Positions 33,319 through 43,886 are shown, counted from the first letter of the stretch. The stretch: 64,000 nt of DNA from Paenibacillus sp. DMB5 (GCF_001517085.1 NZ_LRAC01000100.1:1-64000); one strand, 5' to 3'. The notes: generated from the letters alone by a model not told the origin. Numbers and translations: made by a program.

Positions 33319-35634
33319 TTGAGTACGGCTGAGGGTCTGGTGAAACGAAAGTGGATGCTTGACGGGCTGGATTGTGCAAACTGTGCAATGAAAATTGAGA
33401 ATAAGGTCAGTAAGATTGAAGGCGTCTCCTCCTGCTCAGTCAATTTTGCCATGAAGACGATGACTGTGGAAAGTACTGCTGATCTGGCGGACAGCATCTC
33501 CGAGCAGGCCCGGCAGACGGTAACGAGCCTTGAGCCGCATGTGAAGGTGCGGGAACTGAAAGCAGGAGGCGTCCGCAGGAAGACGCAGCCGGGAGCAGAG
33601 TCCCGGGCTGTCCAAGAACATGAGGACGTAGACTCCGGCTCTAACGGGCATGAGCACTCCCACGGGCACGGGCATGCCCACGGAGACGCCGCCGCCCACA
33701 GGCACGCCCACAGCGATGACACCCGCGGTCATGGGCACGCCCACGAAGATACTGCCCATGGCCACAGCCATGATCACGGCGCAGGAGATACCCGGCGCAT
33801 CGTGCTGAGGCTTGCCGGAGGCGGGATTCTGGCCGCTGCAGCCATGCTGCTGCCGCTCGGCGGCCTCCCGGAGCTGCTGCTTTTTCTGGCCGCATACCTG
33901 ATTGTCGGCGGAGAGGTCGTTCTGTCGGCAGCCCGCAATATTATCCGCGGCCGGGTATTTGACGAGAATTTCCTGATGGCGCTGGCGACAATCGGGGCCT
34001 TTGCCATCGGCGAATATCCGGAAGGCGTGGCCGTCATGCTCTTTTACCAGGTAGGTGAGCTGTTCCAGGGCATGGCCGTGAACCGCTCCCGCCGGTCAAT
34101 TACGGCGCTGATGGATATCCGTCCCGAATTCGCTTATCTGAAGGACGGCAGCGGGCTGCGGCGGGTGCCGCCGGAGGAAGTGGAGATCGGGGATATCATT
34201 GTCGTGAAGCCGGGTGAGAAGGTGCCGCTCGACGGAACCATTCTGGAAGGCAGTGCGATGATGGATACCTCTGCACTTACCGGGGAATCGGTGCCGCGTT
34301 CAGCTGAGCCGGGCAACCAGGTGCTGAGCGGCTTCATTAACCGCAACGGCGTAATTACCGTAGAGGTTACACAGACTTTCGGGGAATCGGCAGTGTCCAA
34401 AATTCTCGAGCTGGTGCAAAATGCATCCAGCAACAAAGCCAAGACGGAGAATTTCATCACCAAATTCGCCCGGGCTTACACGCCGCTGGTTGTCATTACA
34501 GCATTGCTGCTGGCTGTTGTTCCCCCGCTGGTGATCAGCGGAGCGACCTTTTCGGACTGGATATACCGTGCTTTGGTCTTCCTGGTCATTTCCTGCCCAT
34601 GCGCGCTGGTCGTCTCGATCCCGCTTGGCTTCTTCGGCGGAATCGGTGCCGCTTCGCGCAGCGGAATCCTGGTCAAGGGCAGCAATTATCTTGAAGCGTT
34701 AAACGATGCAAAGCTCGTAGTCTTCGACAAGACCGGCACACTGACCAAAGGGCAGTTTACTGTAACGGGAATCTATCCTGCTGAAGGCTTTACAGACGAA
34801 GAACTGCTGCGGACGGCCGCATATGCCGAGAGCCATTCCAGCCATCCGATTGCCGAATCGGTCCGTGCAGCTTACGGCCAGGCAATTGACATGGATATAG
34901 CGGAGGATTACGACGAGATCTCAGGACACGGGATTTCAGTTACAGTAGAGGGCAAGGCAGTGCTGGCCGGAAATGCCAGGCTGATGGAGCGTGAAGGAAT
35001 TACAGCGAGTGTGCCTGTGCAGAACGGAACGGTTGTTCATCTGGCAGTGGACCAGCGGTACGCCGGACATCTGATTATCGCCGATGAGGTGAAAGAGGAC
35101 TCGCTTCAGGCAGTCAAAGCGCTTAAAGCGCTCGGTATCCGTAAAACGGTAATGCTTACCGGTGACACCAAAGCGGTGGCTGAGGCTGTCGGAACACAGC
35201 TTGGGATTGATGAGATTCATGCCGGCCTGCTGCCGCAGCATAAGGTTGAGGCGATTGAGCGTCTGGAGCAGGAGAAGGTCAAGCGGGAAAATATTATTTT
35301 TGTAGGCGACGGCATTAATGATACCCCTGTACTCGCGCGGGCTGATGTCGGAATTGCGATGGGCGGGCTCGGCTCGGATGCAGCCATTGAAGCGGCGGAT
35401 ATTGTGATCATGACGGATGAACCGTCGAAGATTGCCGCGGCAATCGGAATTGCCAAGCGTACACGGCGTATTGTCTGGCAGAATATTATTTTTGCCCTCG
35501 CGGTCAAAGGGCTGTTCCTCCTCCTGGGCGCATTCGGGATCGCCACGATGTGGGAGGCCGTATTCTCGGATGTAGGCGTTACTGTACTGGCGGTGCTCAA
35601 CAGCGTCCGTGCCCTCCAGCTTCCCAAAGAATGA
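33319..35634 (+). CDS. cadA: Zn/Cd/Pb-exporting P1B-type ATPase (CadA/ZntA family)
   Basis: 771 residues from TTG 33319, nine bases after AAGGGAG. One N-terminal metal domain (LDCANCAMKIE), then an extended His/Asp-rich linker (HGHAHGDAAAHRHAHSDD region, about 110-155). Core motifs: TSALTGESVPR, SCPCALVVSIPLGFFGG with CPC, FDKTGTLTKG, SSHPIAESV, GDGINDTPVL. The last helix has the Zn-pump lysine/aspartate context (ALAVKGLFLLLGAFG ... AVFSDVGVTVL). Under a strong, CzrA-operator promoter. Exports Zn, Cd or Pb with ATP. Confidence 0.95.
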   Translation: MSTAEGLVKRKWMLDGLDCANCAMKIENKVSKIEGVSSCSVNFAMKTMTVESTADLADSISEQARQTVTSLEPHVKVRELKAGGVRRKTQPGAESRAVQEHEDVDSGSNGHEHSHGHGHAHGDAAAHRHAHSDDTRGHGHAHEDTAHGHSHDHGAGDTRRIVLRLAGGGILAAAAMLLPLGGLPELLLFLAAYLIVGGEVVLSAARNIIRGRVFDENFLMALATIGAFAIGEYPEGVAVMLFYQVGELFQGMAVNRSRRSITALMDIRPEFAYLKDGSGLRRVPPEEVEIGDIIVVKPGEKVPLDGTILEGSAMMDTSALTGESVPRSAEPGNQVLSGFINRNGVITVEVTQTFGESAVSKILELVQNASSNKAKTENFITKFARAYTPLVVITALLLAVVPPLVISGATFSDWIYRALVFLVISCPCALVVSIPLGFFGGIGAASRSGILVKGSNYLEALNDAKLVVFDKTGTLTKGQFTVTGIYPAEGFTDEELLRTAAYAESHSSHPIAESVRAAYGQAIDMDIAEDYDEISGHGISVTVEGKAVLAGNARLMEREGITASVPVQNGTVVHLAVDQRYAGHLIIADEVKEDSLQAVKALKALGIRKTVMLTGDTKAVAEAVGTQLGIDEIHAGLLPQHKVEAIERLEQEKVKRENIIFVGDGINDTPVLARADVGIAMGGLGSDAAIEAADIVIMTDEPSKIAAAIGIAKRTRRIVWQNIIFALAVKGLFLLLGAFGIATMWEAVFSDVGVTVLAVLNSVRALQLPKE

Positions 35635-35671
35635 GCTTGATTTTGCCGATAAATTAAAATGAATAAATATG

Positions 35672-35723
35672 AAAAATAAGCCTGTTTAGATTCCATTATG
35701 TGGGACTAAAGGCTTATTTTTTA
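35672..35723 (+). terminator. Terminator of cadA
   Basis: AAAATAAGCC-TAG, loop, CTA-GGCTTATTTTTTAT, about 40 bases after the stop. Confidence 0.85.
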
Positions 35724-35820
35724 TATGATATATAATGGAAATTGTCTGTTCTTGCCGATATAACAGTATAGATTTACAGCAAATGGAAGCTGCTAACTAA
35801 TACTGCTGGGAGGACTAAAG

Positions 35821-37851
35821 GTGGAAAAAGAAGTGAAGCTTTGGACAAAGCTTAGATTGAAAGCAAAAAAGCGCAAAACGGCCTCGATGCAAAGAAAATG
35901 GTCCCTGATTATATTGGCCATATCGATTATACCGTTACTCGGATCTACCCTCTTTTTTACAACCTATTTCAGTAAGGTGACCAAGGAAGACAGTGAAGCA
36001 ATAGCGGAAAAGATCCTTGATATGAATGCCTCACGGCTTAACGAATGGTTAATGTCCAAAACCTCGGCTGTACAGGCGCTGGTCGCCCTGCATCCTGAAT
36101 TTGATACTTCAGATCCGGAGACGATTTTTCCGGCCATCAAGGTACTTGAAGAAAGCGACATGCAGTCTGAAGGCTACAGTGTTATTAATAAAGACGGTCT
36201 GTTGACCAATATGCTGGGCTTAACGGCTGAGATGGGAACTGCGGACTACTTTTTGAAGGCGAAAGAGACGATGCAGCCGGCTGTAGCAGATATGACCTTC
36301 CTGGAGCCCCTCAGCAAGTATGTTATTTCCGTAGTCGTCCCGTTTACCGGGGCGGACAAACAGTTTGCCGGAGCCATTGCCTTCTCGGTTACGCCTGAGA
36401 TGATGAATGAGATGAGCAAGGATATCAAAGTCGCAGAAAGCGGCTACGGTTATGTTGTCTCGGGTGACGGGACCTATTATGCCCATTATGATACACAGCG
36501 GATCGGGAAAAACATCGCCGAATACGCCGGCAGCAAGGAAATGAAGGCGGCAACAGAAAAGATTCTGGGCGGGGAGAGCGGCTCGGAAACCTATAAAGGT
36601 GAGGATGGCAAGGAGATCATTACGTATTACCAGGCAGTGCCGGGTACGAACTGGAAGCTGATGATCAATGTACCGGAAAACGAAATCTATGCAAAAGTAA
36701 TCTCGGCACAGACCGTTGCAGGCATCTTTCTGATCATTGTCATCCTGGTAGTTGTGGTCCTGGCCCTCTACCTGACGAGACTGATGGTTAAACCGGTGTC
36801 TGCCGTGTCCAAGGTGGTAAAACGGGTTGCCGAAGGTCATTTAAGTGAACGGGTGGCTGTGACCACCAATGATGAAATTGGCCAGATGAGCAAGGGCATT
36901 AATGATATGATCGAGGCTTTATCCGGTATTGTCGGGATGATTGATGCAGCAGTGGCTGAGGTGGCCATTTCGGCCAAAGGCCTGCTCGGATATGCCAATG
37001 AGTCGTCCAATACCTCGGCGGAGATTGCCGAAGTCATCAAGGAAGTGGCCCATGGAATGGAAGAGCAGTTCAAAGGATCGGAGCAGTCAGCCCGGGCGAC
37101 GGAAGAAATGGCGGTTGGCCTCCAGCGGATTGCGGAATCTTCGGTGAGTGTATCCGACCAGGCGGAGAGTGTGAACAAGGAAGTAGAGAACGGGTATCTT
37201 GGAATCCAGTCTACGCTGGAGCAGATGAAGGTAATCAGCACGACAGCCGGACAGACTTCAGAGCTGATCGCAACTCTTACACAGCAATCCGAACAAATCG
37301 GCCAGATTGTCGATGTCATCTCTGAAATTTCCAATCAGACCGGACTGTTGTCCCTGAATGCATCTATTGAGGCGGCCAGGGCAGGTGAACACGGGCGCGG
37401 CTTCGGGGTGGTGGCGAATGAAGTGAAGAAGCTGGCTGAGCGCACAAATACGTCCATTGTGCACATTGTTGAGCTGATCCGGCAAATTCAGACCTCGACG
37501 GCAAATGCCGCTGCGTCCATGGAGAAGAGTATTGCTGAAATTGGCGACGGTATGGATAAAATGAACCATGTAGGCGCGGCCTTCGAGCACATCCGTTCCT
37601 CCATGCGTGAAGTTTCCAACCAGATTCAGGATGTCTCGGCTATCAATGAAGAGATGTCTGCCGGGACAGAGGAAATTACGGCATCCGTCTCGGATATGCT
37701 GACGATTGCCAAAGCATCGGCGGAGAATGCGGAGCTGGTTGCCGAGGCTTCTGTAGAGCAGAAAGATCTGATGGGTAAGGTTGTGTCCGAGGCTGAAGCC
37801 CTCACGGCCATGATGGCTGAGCTGAAGGAAGAAGTCGGCCGTTACCGTTAA
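35821..37851 (+). CDS. Methyl-accepting chemotaxis protein with Cache sensor
   Basis: 676 residues from GTG 35821 (GGAGG seven bases upstream). TM1 about 28-48, an extracellular dCache-type sensor about 50-290 ([20 protein letters not shown]), TM2 about 298-320, HAMP about 321-375, signalling domain to the end. The hairpin tip [20 protein letters not shown] is followed by [20 protein letters not shown]. Clusters at membrane poles and controls CheA. The ligand is unknown; dCache receptors often bind amino acids or carboxylates. No che genes nearby. Confidence 0.96.
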   Translation: MEKEVKLWTKLRLKAKKRKTASMQRKWSLIILAISIIPLLGSTLFFTTYFSKVTKEDSEAIAEKILDMNASRLNEWLMSKTSAVQALVALHPEFDTSDPETIFPAIKVLEESDMQSEGYSVINKDGLLTNMLGLTAEMGTADYFLKAKETMQPAVADMTFLEPLSKYVISVVVPFTGADKQFAGAIAFSVTPEMMNEMSKDIKVAESGYGYVVSGDGTYYAHYDTQRIGKNIAEYAGSKEMKAATEKILGGESGSETYKGEDGKEIITYYQAVPGTNWKLMINVPENEIYAKVISAQTVAGIFLIIVILVVVVLALYLTRLMVKPVSAVSKVVKRVAEGHLSERVAVTTNDEIGQMSKGINDMIEALSGIVGMIDAAVAEVAISAKGLLGYANESSNTSAEIAEVIKEVAHGMEEQFKGSEQSARATEEMAVGLQRIAESSVSVSDQAESVNKEVENGYLGIQSTLEQMKVISTTAGQTSELIATLTQQSEQIGQIVDVISEISNQTGLLSLNASIEAARAGEHGRGFGVVANEVKKLAERTNTSIVHIVELIRQIQTSTANAAASMEKSIAEIGDGMDKMNHVGAAFEHIRSSMREVSNQIQDVSAINEEMSAGTEEITASVSDMLTIAKASAENAELVAEASVEQKDLMGKVVSEAEALTAMMAELKEEVGRYR

Positions 37852-37867
37852 GCTTTCAAATATACTA

Positions 37868-37917
37868 ATTAACCCCCTCCGCAAAGCGCGCAGCGCTAAG
37901 CATGAAGGGGGTTCTTT
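37868..37917 (+). terminator. Terminator of the chemoreceptor gene
   Basis: AACCCCCT, loop containing GCGCGCAGCGC, AGGGGGTT then CTTTG. It can also serve the convergent ldh. Confidence 0.8.
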
Positions 37918-37934
37918 GTATAGCGGAGCGAAGG

Positions 37935-38897
37935 CTACACCGTTTCTTCCAGCTGCAGGCTTTGGATACCGGCGCGGATGATGCCGCAGGAGGCATTGAA
38001 TTTGGCGGTCTCCTGATCGCTCAGATTCAGCTCCAGCAGCTCCTGAATGCCGCCGCCGCTAATGATGGCCGGGACTCCGGCGCATACTTCCGTCTGCCCA
38101 TATTCTCCGTCGAGGATGGCCGAGACGGCGATGATCTTGTGCTCGTCATTGAGGATGGAGCGGGTGATATAAGCCAGCGCGCTGCCGATGCCGAAATGGG
38201 TCGAGCCCTTGCGGGTGAAAATTTCCCAGCCGGCGTCCTTGGTCTTGCGGGCAAGATCGTCGAGATCGAGGCTGCTGAACCGCTCCCGGTGCTGCTCCAT
38301 GATCTGCAGCAGCGGCTTGCCGCCTATCGTGACGTGGGACCAGGCCACGAACTGCGACTCGCCGTGTTCGCCCAGCGCATAGCCGTTGACGCTGCGCGGA
38401 TCAATAGAGAACACCTCGGAGAGCAGTGTCTTCAGGCGCGACGAATCGATGGAGGTGCCGGTGCCGATCACACGGTGACGCGGGAGGCCGGACATTTTCC
38501 ATACCATATATGTGACGATATCGACCGGATTGGCAGCCACCACAAAGATGCCGTCGAAGCCGCTGGCCATAATGTCGGTAACAATCTCTTTAGTGATAAC
38601 AGCGGCGGCGTCCAGCACATCAAGTCTCGTCTGGCCGGGCTTGGGATTCGCGCCGGCTGTCAGGATGACCACATCCATGCTGCCGCAGTCACCGGCAGTT
38701 CCGGCATACACCTTGGTTCTGGTTCCTGCAAAATCCATGCAGTGCGAGAGGTCAAGCGCTTGTGCCATGGCGCGGTCATAGGTACGGTCGACCATCATGA
38801 TCTCATCGCAGATGGCCTGGTTGACCATGGAATAGGCACAGCTTGAGCCTACATTTCCTGAGCCGACGATCGCCACTTTTCTAGATTTCGTTTTCAA
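37935..38897 (-). CDS. ldh: L-lactate dehydrogenase
   Basis: About 320 residues. Rossmann start [21 protein letters not shown]-binding aspartate IMMVDRTYD, substrate loop [14 protein letters not shown] with Gln at position 102 (lactate rather than malate), [11 protein letters not shown], catalytic [12 protein letters not shown]. Start is ambiguous: TTG 38897 follows GAGGG by eight bases; GTG 38912 would add five residues. Reduces pyruvate to L-lactate, regenerating NAD in fermentation. Confidence 0.95.
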   Translation of the reverse strand: MKTKSRKVAIVGSGNVGSSCAYSMVNQAICDEIMMVDRTYDRAMAQALDLSHCMDFAGTRTKVYAGTAGDCGSMDVVILTAGANPKPGQTRLDVLDAAAVITKEIVTDIMASGFDGIFVVAANPVDIVTYMVWKMSGLPRHRVIGTGTSIDSSRLKTLLSEVFSIDPRSVNGYALGEHGESQFVAWSHVTIGGKPLLQIMEQHRERFSSLDLDDLARKTKDAGWEIFTRKGSTHFGIGSALAYITRSILNDEHKIIAVSAILDGEYGQTEVCAGVPAIISGGGIQELLELNLSDQETAKFNASCGIIRAGIQSLQLEETV

Positions 38898-38912
38898 TTG
38901 CCTTGCCCTCAC

Positions 38913-39230
38913 TCTCTAAAAGTAATACCCGGCCCCGCCTGTGAAAGCTGGAGGTTAAGTATGTCTTTATTCTACCTGATCTCACCGCAAGTTACCTGAC
39001 ATCAAAGTGAAAAAACCAGGCTGAAGCATTCAACTTTTGTCACATATTCTACGAAAAACGGGGCTGAGCCGGCTTTTGTATATAACTATTGTATGCGGGA
39101 AATGCGAAAGAAGGGATATAAGTTGACAAACCTGCAGCAAATTATATTAGCCGCTGCTGACTCAGCATCTCCAAATAACGGAAAAAGCATCCCCTACCCG
39201 GCAAGGATAAGAGATGCTCTTTATAAAGTT
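38913..39230. other. Intergenic region without a supported gene
   Basis: Between ldh and the CcdC-like gene. It holds the ldh upstream region and, at its right end, the terminator at 39182-39222. A 60-codon ORF at 39093 ends inside or beyond the terminator and has no ribosome site, so I do not call it. Confidence 0.5.
39182..39222 (-). terminator. Terminator of the CcdC-like gene
   Basis: On the minus strand AGAGCATCTCTTATCC, loop TTGCCGGG, TAGGGGATGCTTTTTC, nine bases after the stop codon. Pairing uses some G-U pairs. Confidence 0.75.
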
Positions 39231-39740
39231 CTAGCTCCGCGGCTGGGGAATACGTTCCTGCGGCGGAGACATTAGGGTATAGCGCTTATACATGAAGACC
39301 CGCCAATGAAGAATCATACCAAAAGCCAGGATGAAGAACAGGCCGCCGGATTGCGGGACGGATACATACCGGTTGATAAACTCATGGAGTACGGTGCGGA
39401 CGAGCAGCAGGCCCAGCAGTATGAAGGCGAAGCTCTTGGAACGCTGGGCGTAGATCAGGCCGTTCCGCTCTTCGAACTTGGTGCTGCGGATCAGCGGATA
39501 GGCAAAAATGAACCAGCCGGCGATAAAGGCCAGCACTGCCCACCACCATGGAAAGCGGACTTCAGGTACTACAAACATGGCGAAGCCGGTTGACATCCCC
39601 AGGGGCGGAATCCATATTTTGCGGAGGGTCACCGGACGCTCGCTTGCCTTCAGGCGGATAAAAATAACCATCAGCGCCATGAAAACGGCTCCCAGCGTAG
39701 AGCCTATATGCAGAAGCGAGGGATTGATATTGCCCATCAT
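39231..39740 (-). CDS. CcdC-like membrane protein (DUF1453)
   Basis: 169 residues, about five membrane segments (GSTLGAVFMALMVIFIR, WWAVLAFIAGWFIFAY, SKSFAFILLGLLLVRTVL and GGLFFILAFGMILHWRVFMY among them). IWIPPLGMSTGFAMFV and the RSTKFEERNGLIYAQRSK loop are family features of CcdC, a protein associated with cytochrome c maturation in Bacillus although its biochemical role is uncertain. Start has GAGAGG upstream. No other ccd genes nearby. Confidence 0.8.
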   Translation of the reverse strand: MMGNINPSLLHIGSTLGAVFMALMVIFIRLKASERPVTLRKIWIPPLGMSTGFAMFVVPEVRFPWWWAVLAFIAGWFIFAYPLIRSTKFEERNGLIYAQRSKSFAFILLGLLLVRTVLHEFINRYVSVPQSGGLFFILAFGMILHWRVFMYKRYTLMSPPQERIPQPRS

Positions 39741-39832
39741 TCACGTTCCTCTCTGTGATTTGTGTCACTTATTTCTTCATTATAGCAGAAATTTCTTTGT
39801 AAACAGAATGCTGGTTAAGAGCAGACACAACG

Positions 39833-39862
39833 AACCCGCCAGGGATATCCTTGGCGGGTTCA
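39833..39862 (-). terminator. Hairpin after the GlsB-like gene
   Basis: GAACCCGCCA, loop, TTGGCGGGTTC: a ten-pair perfect stem 50 bases beyond the stop. T-run is poor, so it may be a weak terminator or stabiliser. Confidence 0.6.
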
Positions 39863-39913
39863 TGTACACATTGTGTGTTAAACAGTTTCAAGAGTCGCTA
39901 TTGACCACTCAGC

Positions 39914-40174
39914 TTACGAACGGCTGCGTCCGCCAACCGAACGGAGAATCAGGCTGACGATAGCAATCAGGATTACTGCACCGATAATGGATTGGAAGAC
40001 ATAGAAGTCACTGATTCTAGGACCCCAGTCACCCAGCAGCATTCCGCCGAGCCATGAGCCAAGGATACCGGCAATAATATTACCAATAATACCTCCCGGA
40101 ATGTCTCTGCCCATAATCAGACCTGCCAGCCAACCAATCACGCCGCCTACGATCAACATCCATAGAAAACTCAT
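39914..40174 (-). CDS. GlsB/YeaQ/YmgE family membrane protein
   Basis: 86 residues, three hydrophobic segments rich in Gly: VGGVIGWLAGLIMGRDIPGG, IIGNIIAGILGSWLGGMLLG and IIGAVILIAIVSLILRSVGG. This is the transglycosylase-associated (Tag) family, induced by stress in several bacteria, function unknown. Good AAGGAGC ribosome site. Stand-alone. Confidence 0.92.
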   Translation of the reverse strand: MSFLWMLIVGGVIGWLAGLIMGRDIPGGIIGNIIAGILGSWLGGMLLGDWGPRISDFYVFQSIIGAVILIAIVSLILRSVGGRSRS

Positions 40175-40455
40175 TTTGCTTCAGCTCCTTTTTGTATGTG
40201 TGTGTTGCCTTCGATGGTTACTATTAACCTCAAGCAATGCGTTTAAACCACGTGGATAATTTTGTATTTACGGACTGGTGTGGCATTTTAATATGCCCGG
40301 AAAACAGCTGTTTAATACCGGTAAGGTGCCGGGTAAATAAACATGTTATATTGATTTATGAGGCCTGGAACAGAGGCAATCTGCACAGTACAGGGTAAAT
40401 ATTATGTAAGCAACAGCAATTATAGAATGCAGTTTACTGCAAAGGAGACGCGGAT

Positions 40456-41511
40456 ATGAAGCAGCCGAATGAAGTCTTATTTTACATTGGTACTTATAAT
40501 ACAAAAGAGAAAGAAGCCATCCTGCTGGGAGCCCTTAATAAAGATAACGGGGAAATGAGGGTGCTGGGCGGGACCGCAGGCATTGAGAATCCTTCCTTTC
40601 TGGCTTTGAACAGCTCCGGGACAGTACTGTATGCGGTAAGCGAGCGGGATGAGGGTGAGGTCCACGCCTTTGCCGCTGACGCCGGTACGGGGGCGCTGCA
40701 GCCGCTGGGCAGCAGAAGCACGGACGGCGGTGCACCCTGCTATGTATCTGTTTCTCCGAAGGGTAATTACATATTCGTAGCCAATTATACCGGCGGCAAT
40801 GTGAATGCCTTTCCGGTCAGTGATGACGGCTCACTTGGTGAAATGTCCGGCCAGGTCAAGCATGAGGGCTCGGGAATCCGCCAGGACCGGCAGGATGCAC
40901 CCCACACGCATTCTGTTATTCCTGACAGCACCGGGGAACGAGTGCTGGTATGTGATCTCGGGATTGATCAGGTGCTGATCTACCGGCTTGTGGACGGCAA
41001 GCTGGTTACACACCGTGAGGTAGATCTTCCTCCGGGCTCGGGCCCGCGCCATCTGGCCGCCCATCCGTCAGGACAGTGGATGTATCTGATTAACGAATTG
41101 AACAGCACCATTACGGTATTTGCCAACAATGAGCAGCAGGGCGACCTGAAGATTCTGCAGAGCATCAGCTCGCTGCCGGAGCAATATCCGGCCGGCAGTG
41201 ATGATACGGCCGCAGATATTCACGTTTCACCATGCGGACGGTTCCTGTATGCGTCCAACCGCGGACATGACAGCATCGGCCTGTTCTATATTAATGCAGA
41301 GACGGGATTGCTGGAGCCGGGTGACTGGGTGAAATCGGGCGGGCGGATACCGCGCAATTTCGCAATCACCTCTGGCATGCTGCTTGCTGCCAACCAGGAG
41401 AGCGGCAATATTGTTTCTTTCCGGATTGACAGGGAGAGCGGCCGGCTGATCCCTACCGGTAACGAGCTGGAGGTTACCGCTCCGGTCTGCCTGGTTCCGG
41501 TGCAGCCATAG
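40456..41511 (+). CDS. Lactonase family protein (6-phosphogluconolactonase-like beta-propeller)
   Basis: 351 residues, seven-bladed propeller of the YkgB/Pgl type. Blade motifs recur: FYIGTYNTKEKEAILLGALN, YVSVSPKGNYIFVANYTGGN, RHLAAHPSGQWMYLINELNS, IHVSPCGRFLYASNRGHDSI and PRNFAITSGMLLAANQESGN. APHTHSV is the conserved active-site histidine segment. Could hydrolyse 6-phosphogluconolactone in the pentose phosphate pathway or another lactone. Stand-alone gene with AAAGGAGACG upstream. Confidence 0.9.
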   Translation: MKQPNEVLFYIGTYNTKEKEAILLGALNKDNGEMRVLGGTAGIENPSFLALNSSGTVLYAVSERDEGEVHAFAADAGTGALQPLGSRSTDGGAPCYVSVSPKGNYIFVANYTGGNVNAFPVSDDGSLGEMSGQVKHEGSGIRQDRQDAPHTHSVIPDSTGERVLVCDLGIDQVLIYRLVDGKLVTHREVDLPPGSGPRHLAAHPSGQWMYLINELNSTITVFANNEQQGDLKILQSISSLPEQYPAGSDDTAADIHVSPCGRFLYASNRGHDSIGLFYINAETGLLEPGDWVKSGGRIPRNFAITSGMLLAANQESGNIVSFRIDRESGRLIPTGNELEVTAPVCLVPVQP

Positions 41512-41522
41512 CACAACAAGTA

Positions 41523-41555
41523 AGGGCCTTCCCTGCAGCCGGCTGCAGGAGCCTT
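41523..41555. terminator. Perfect GC-rich palindrome between convergent genes
   Basis: CCTGCAGCCGGCTGCAGG (41532-41549) is an 18-bp perfect palindrome flanked by AAGG and CCTT. It lies between the lactonase and the convergent hydrolase and probably folds as a terminator, though no T-run follows. Confidence 0.5.
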
Positions 41556-41585
41556 GAGCAACAATGAATAAAGAATAAGAGCAAA

Positions 41586-43886
41586 CTAATGTAATCCGCC
41601 TGGACTCCCGTCCCCGGTATAAAAGCCGATGTCATCCAGCATGATCCGGTCGCCTTCCTCTTGCAGATAAAAGGTGATTTCGGTTAATTCATCGGGATTA
41701 AGGGCAGGCTCTTCCGTAAGGAAGCTCTCAAAAGGCAGCTCATACGTCTGGAATACGGCCTCTGACAGGTCGCCGTATTTACCGCCGCTGACCCGCTCCT
41801 CCAGCCAGGGGCTGATTGTGAACTCTGTCTGAGGCAGTGGAAGGATGTCCATCACTTCATCCAGCGGCAGCCGGGCGCTTACCTCATTGCTGTCAGTCAG
41901 TTCGATCTCGACATCAGGAGCCGGGGCAGCCGAAGCAGGGACAACCGGTTCACTGTCTTCTTCACCAGTGTCGGCATTGCGGTTCGCCATCGAGAAGGTC
42001 AGGCCTTCCGCACCGGAGGCGGCCAGCTCCCGGACTACGCTGTCCTTGAGCAGGATACTGTACGAGCCTGCTTCTTCTCCGGCATCGTGCTCCAGCAGGA
42101 TGCCATAGGTTGCTTTGCTCTTGGACTCGCGGTCCTTGGTCGTTTCCTCGGTCCAGCCCAGACCTGTCACGGCGGCAGTGCCGCCTGTCACTGTATTCTT
42201 GTTGCGGTCTTCATCATAACTCGCGACCGGAATATACTCACCGCTCTGGAAACGGCTGAAATAGGCCGTATCCGGCAGCCACTGCAGCCCGCTGCGGTAA
42301 TTCCGGAATAATTCCTTGTATCCGGTTTGTCCGTGCAGGGTGGTTTCAAGGAATGCAGATACATATACTCTAGCAATCTGCCGCTGTTCATCTCCGTCCA
42401 TAATCTCTGCCCGGCTTAATAATAAGCCCGCCGGCAGGGACTGGTCATACAGGCCCCAGTCCGTATTGAACTGGCTGTGGTTGGCATCGGCGATATAGAG
42501 CGAGCTTTTGAAGGCGGATGAGCCGCCGGAGTAGCTGGAGCGTATATATTGCCGGTCCCCGTAAAAGTCATGCACATCACCGTCCCGCGCACCCTGCAGC
42601 GTCAGATAATTGACATCCTTCAGCCGGGCCTGCTGGTCGTCAATGGCTTTATCGGTTGGAGCCAGTGCAATAACGGAGCAGATTGTGAATTGATCTGTGA
42701 CCGCGAGAACAGGATCATTCTTGAACCAGCGTGCTGCATCGGCAGCCATGGCAACCGCCTGGCCACCGCGGCTGTGGCCCAGCAGGGCCGTTTTTGTATA
42801 ATCGACCTTCCGGTAGAACGGATTATCCGGCTGCTCCGCATATTCCCCGATCTGCTCCAGATGCTTCAGAATCATCCACGTCCGCACCTTGAAATCATTG
42901 TCCGGAATGCCGGACCAGGCCGAATAGTTAAGAAAATTCTCATCCAGCGTGACCGCAATGAAACCCCGGCTGGCCAAAAGTTCCCCCAAATAGGCGTACC
43001 CTTCTTCCGAATAATCCTCCATCATGTGGTTGCCGTGTACCATCAGCACCAGCGGAAAGGGGCCGGTGCCTTCAGGCATCCATACCTGGGCATTGAGCGG
43101 AAGCGCAGTATAATCGAATCCCCAGAATATCGTCCGCAGCTTAGGCCAGTTCTTGATATAGGCTGAGGCATCGGCAGAACCGGAGGTCAGCCGTACCTCT
43201 GAACCATACGCAGCGCGGTGCAGATCATCTCCGCTGCCGTAGGTGAAATGCTCGTAGCTGTAGCTCCCCGGTGCTCCGGGGTCGGCCGCGCTGATTGGAG
43301 CAGCATATCCGGCTCCAGCGGTTATGGTATGCTCTGAAGGCTGTCCGGGTCCCATGCCGTACAGCGGCAGCGGAGCCAGCAGCAGGACTGCGGCGAGCAG
43401 AACTCCCGACACGGTCCGCCTGCTGCGCAGCAGCCCGGCCGACAGCCCGGCCGCTCCGCCGAGCAGAGCGGCAATGGCTGCAACAGCGGCGGCCGCTTCG
43501 ATCGTCAGGTCGGAGAAGTACAGAATGAGCAGCACAGCTCCGAAGGAGCTGAGTACAGTACCGGCAAACAGCTTAGGAAAGCGGAGGCCGGTCAGGGACA
43601 GCAGCAGGGCAAGAAGATTCCCGGCCAGTGCCAGCACGAGTGTTCCGGCTCCTGCCGCCAATATAATATCCGCCGGAGCTCCCATACCTGTCGGAATTCC
43701 CAGGACGGCAATAATAAAGGCCAGCGTGCCTATTGTCCAGGGACCGGCCAGCGCGGTCCTCCATAATGTTGTGTCGTAAGCGTAGGTTAACATGATACGT
43801 CTGCCTATTTCCGCGAATATGCGTCTGATCAGCCGCGGTCTTTGCGGCTCCGGCAGCTCTGGAGCATATTCCAAATCCATTCCCAT
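41586..43886 (-). CDS. Membrane-anchored alpha/beta-hydrolase
   Basis: 766 residues from ATG 43886. N-terminal membrane domain with about five helices (roughly residues 30-180), then an extracytoplasmic alpha/beta-hydrolase domain: oxyanion region LVLMVHGNHMMEDYSEEGY, nucleophile elbow GHSRGGQAVAMA, acid in the DGDVHDFYGDRQYI region, and a possible His in DANHSQFNTDWG. A C-terminal beta-rich extension (about 560-766) may bind substrate. Resembles poorly studied esterase or lipase-like proteins of Gram-positives. The substrate is unknown. Confidence 0.75.
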   Translation of the reverse strand: MGMDLEYAPELPEPQRPRLIRRIFAEIGRRIMLTYAYDTTLWRTALAGPWTIGTLAFIIAVLGIPTGMGAPADIILAAGAGTLVLALAGNLLALLLSLTGLRFPKLFAGTVLSSFGAVLLILYFSDLTIEAAAAVAAIAALLGGAAGLSAGLLRSRRTVSGVLLAAVLLLAPLPLYGMGPGQPSEHTITAGAGYAAPISAADPGAPGSYSYEHFTYGSGDDLHRAAYGSEVRLTSGSADASAYIKNWPKLRTIFWGFDYTALPLNAQVWMPEGTGPFPLVLMVHGNHMMEDYSEEGYAYLGELLASRGFIAVTLDENFLNYSAWSGIPDNDFKVRTWMILKHLEQIGEYAEQPDNPFYRKVDYTKTALLGHSRGGQAVAMAADAARWFKNDPVLAVTDQFTICSVIALAPTDKAIDDQQARLKDVNYLTLQGARDGDVHDFYGDRQYIRSSYSGGSSAFKSSLYIADANHSQFNTDWGLYDQSLPAGLLLSRAEIMDGDEQRQIARVYVSAFLETTLHGQTGYKELFRNYRSGLQWLPDTAYFSRFQSGEYIPVASYDEDRNKNTVTGGTAAVTGLGWTEETTKDRESKSKATYGILLEHDAGEEAGSYSILLKDSVVRELAASGAEGLTFSMANRNADTGEEDSEPVVPASAAPAPDVEIELTDSNEVSARLPLDEVMDILPLPQTEFTISPWLEERVSGGKYGDLSEAVFQTYELPFESFLTEEPALNPDELTEITFYLQEEGDRIMLDDIGFYTGDGSPGGLH

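Noticed and set aside
39093-39275. 60-codon plus-strand ORF
   Set aside because: No ribosome site, it runs through a terminator and into the convergent CcdC-like gene, and the product has no recognisable feature.
40310-40336. SigB-type promoter (GTTTAA, 15 bases, GGGTAA) before the lactonase gene
   Set aside because: The match is fair but the spacing is at the edge, and I cannot show that this organism has SigB.
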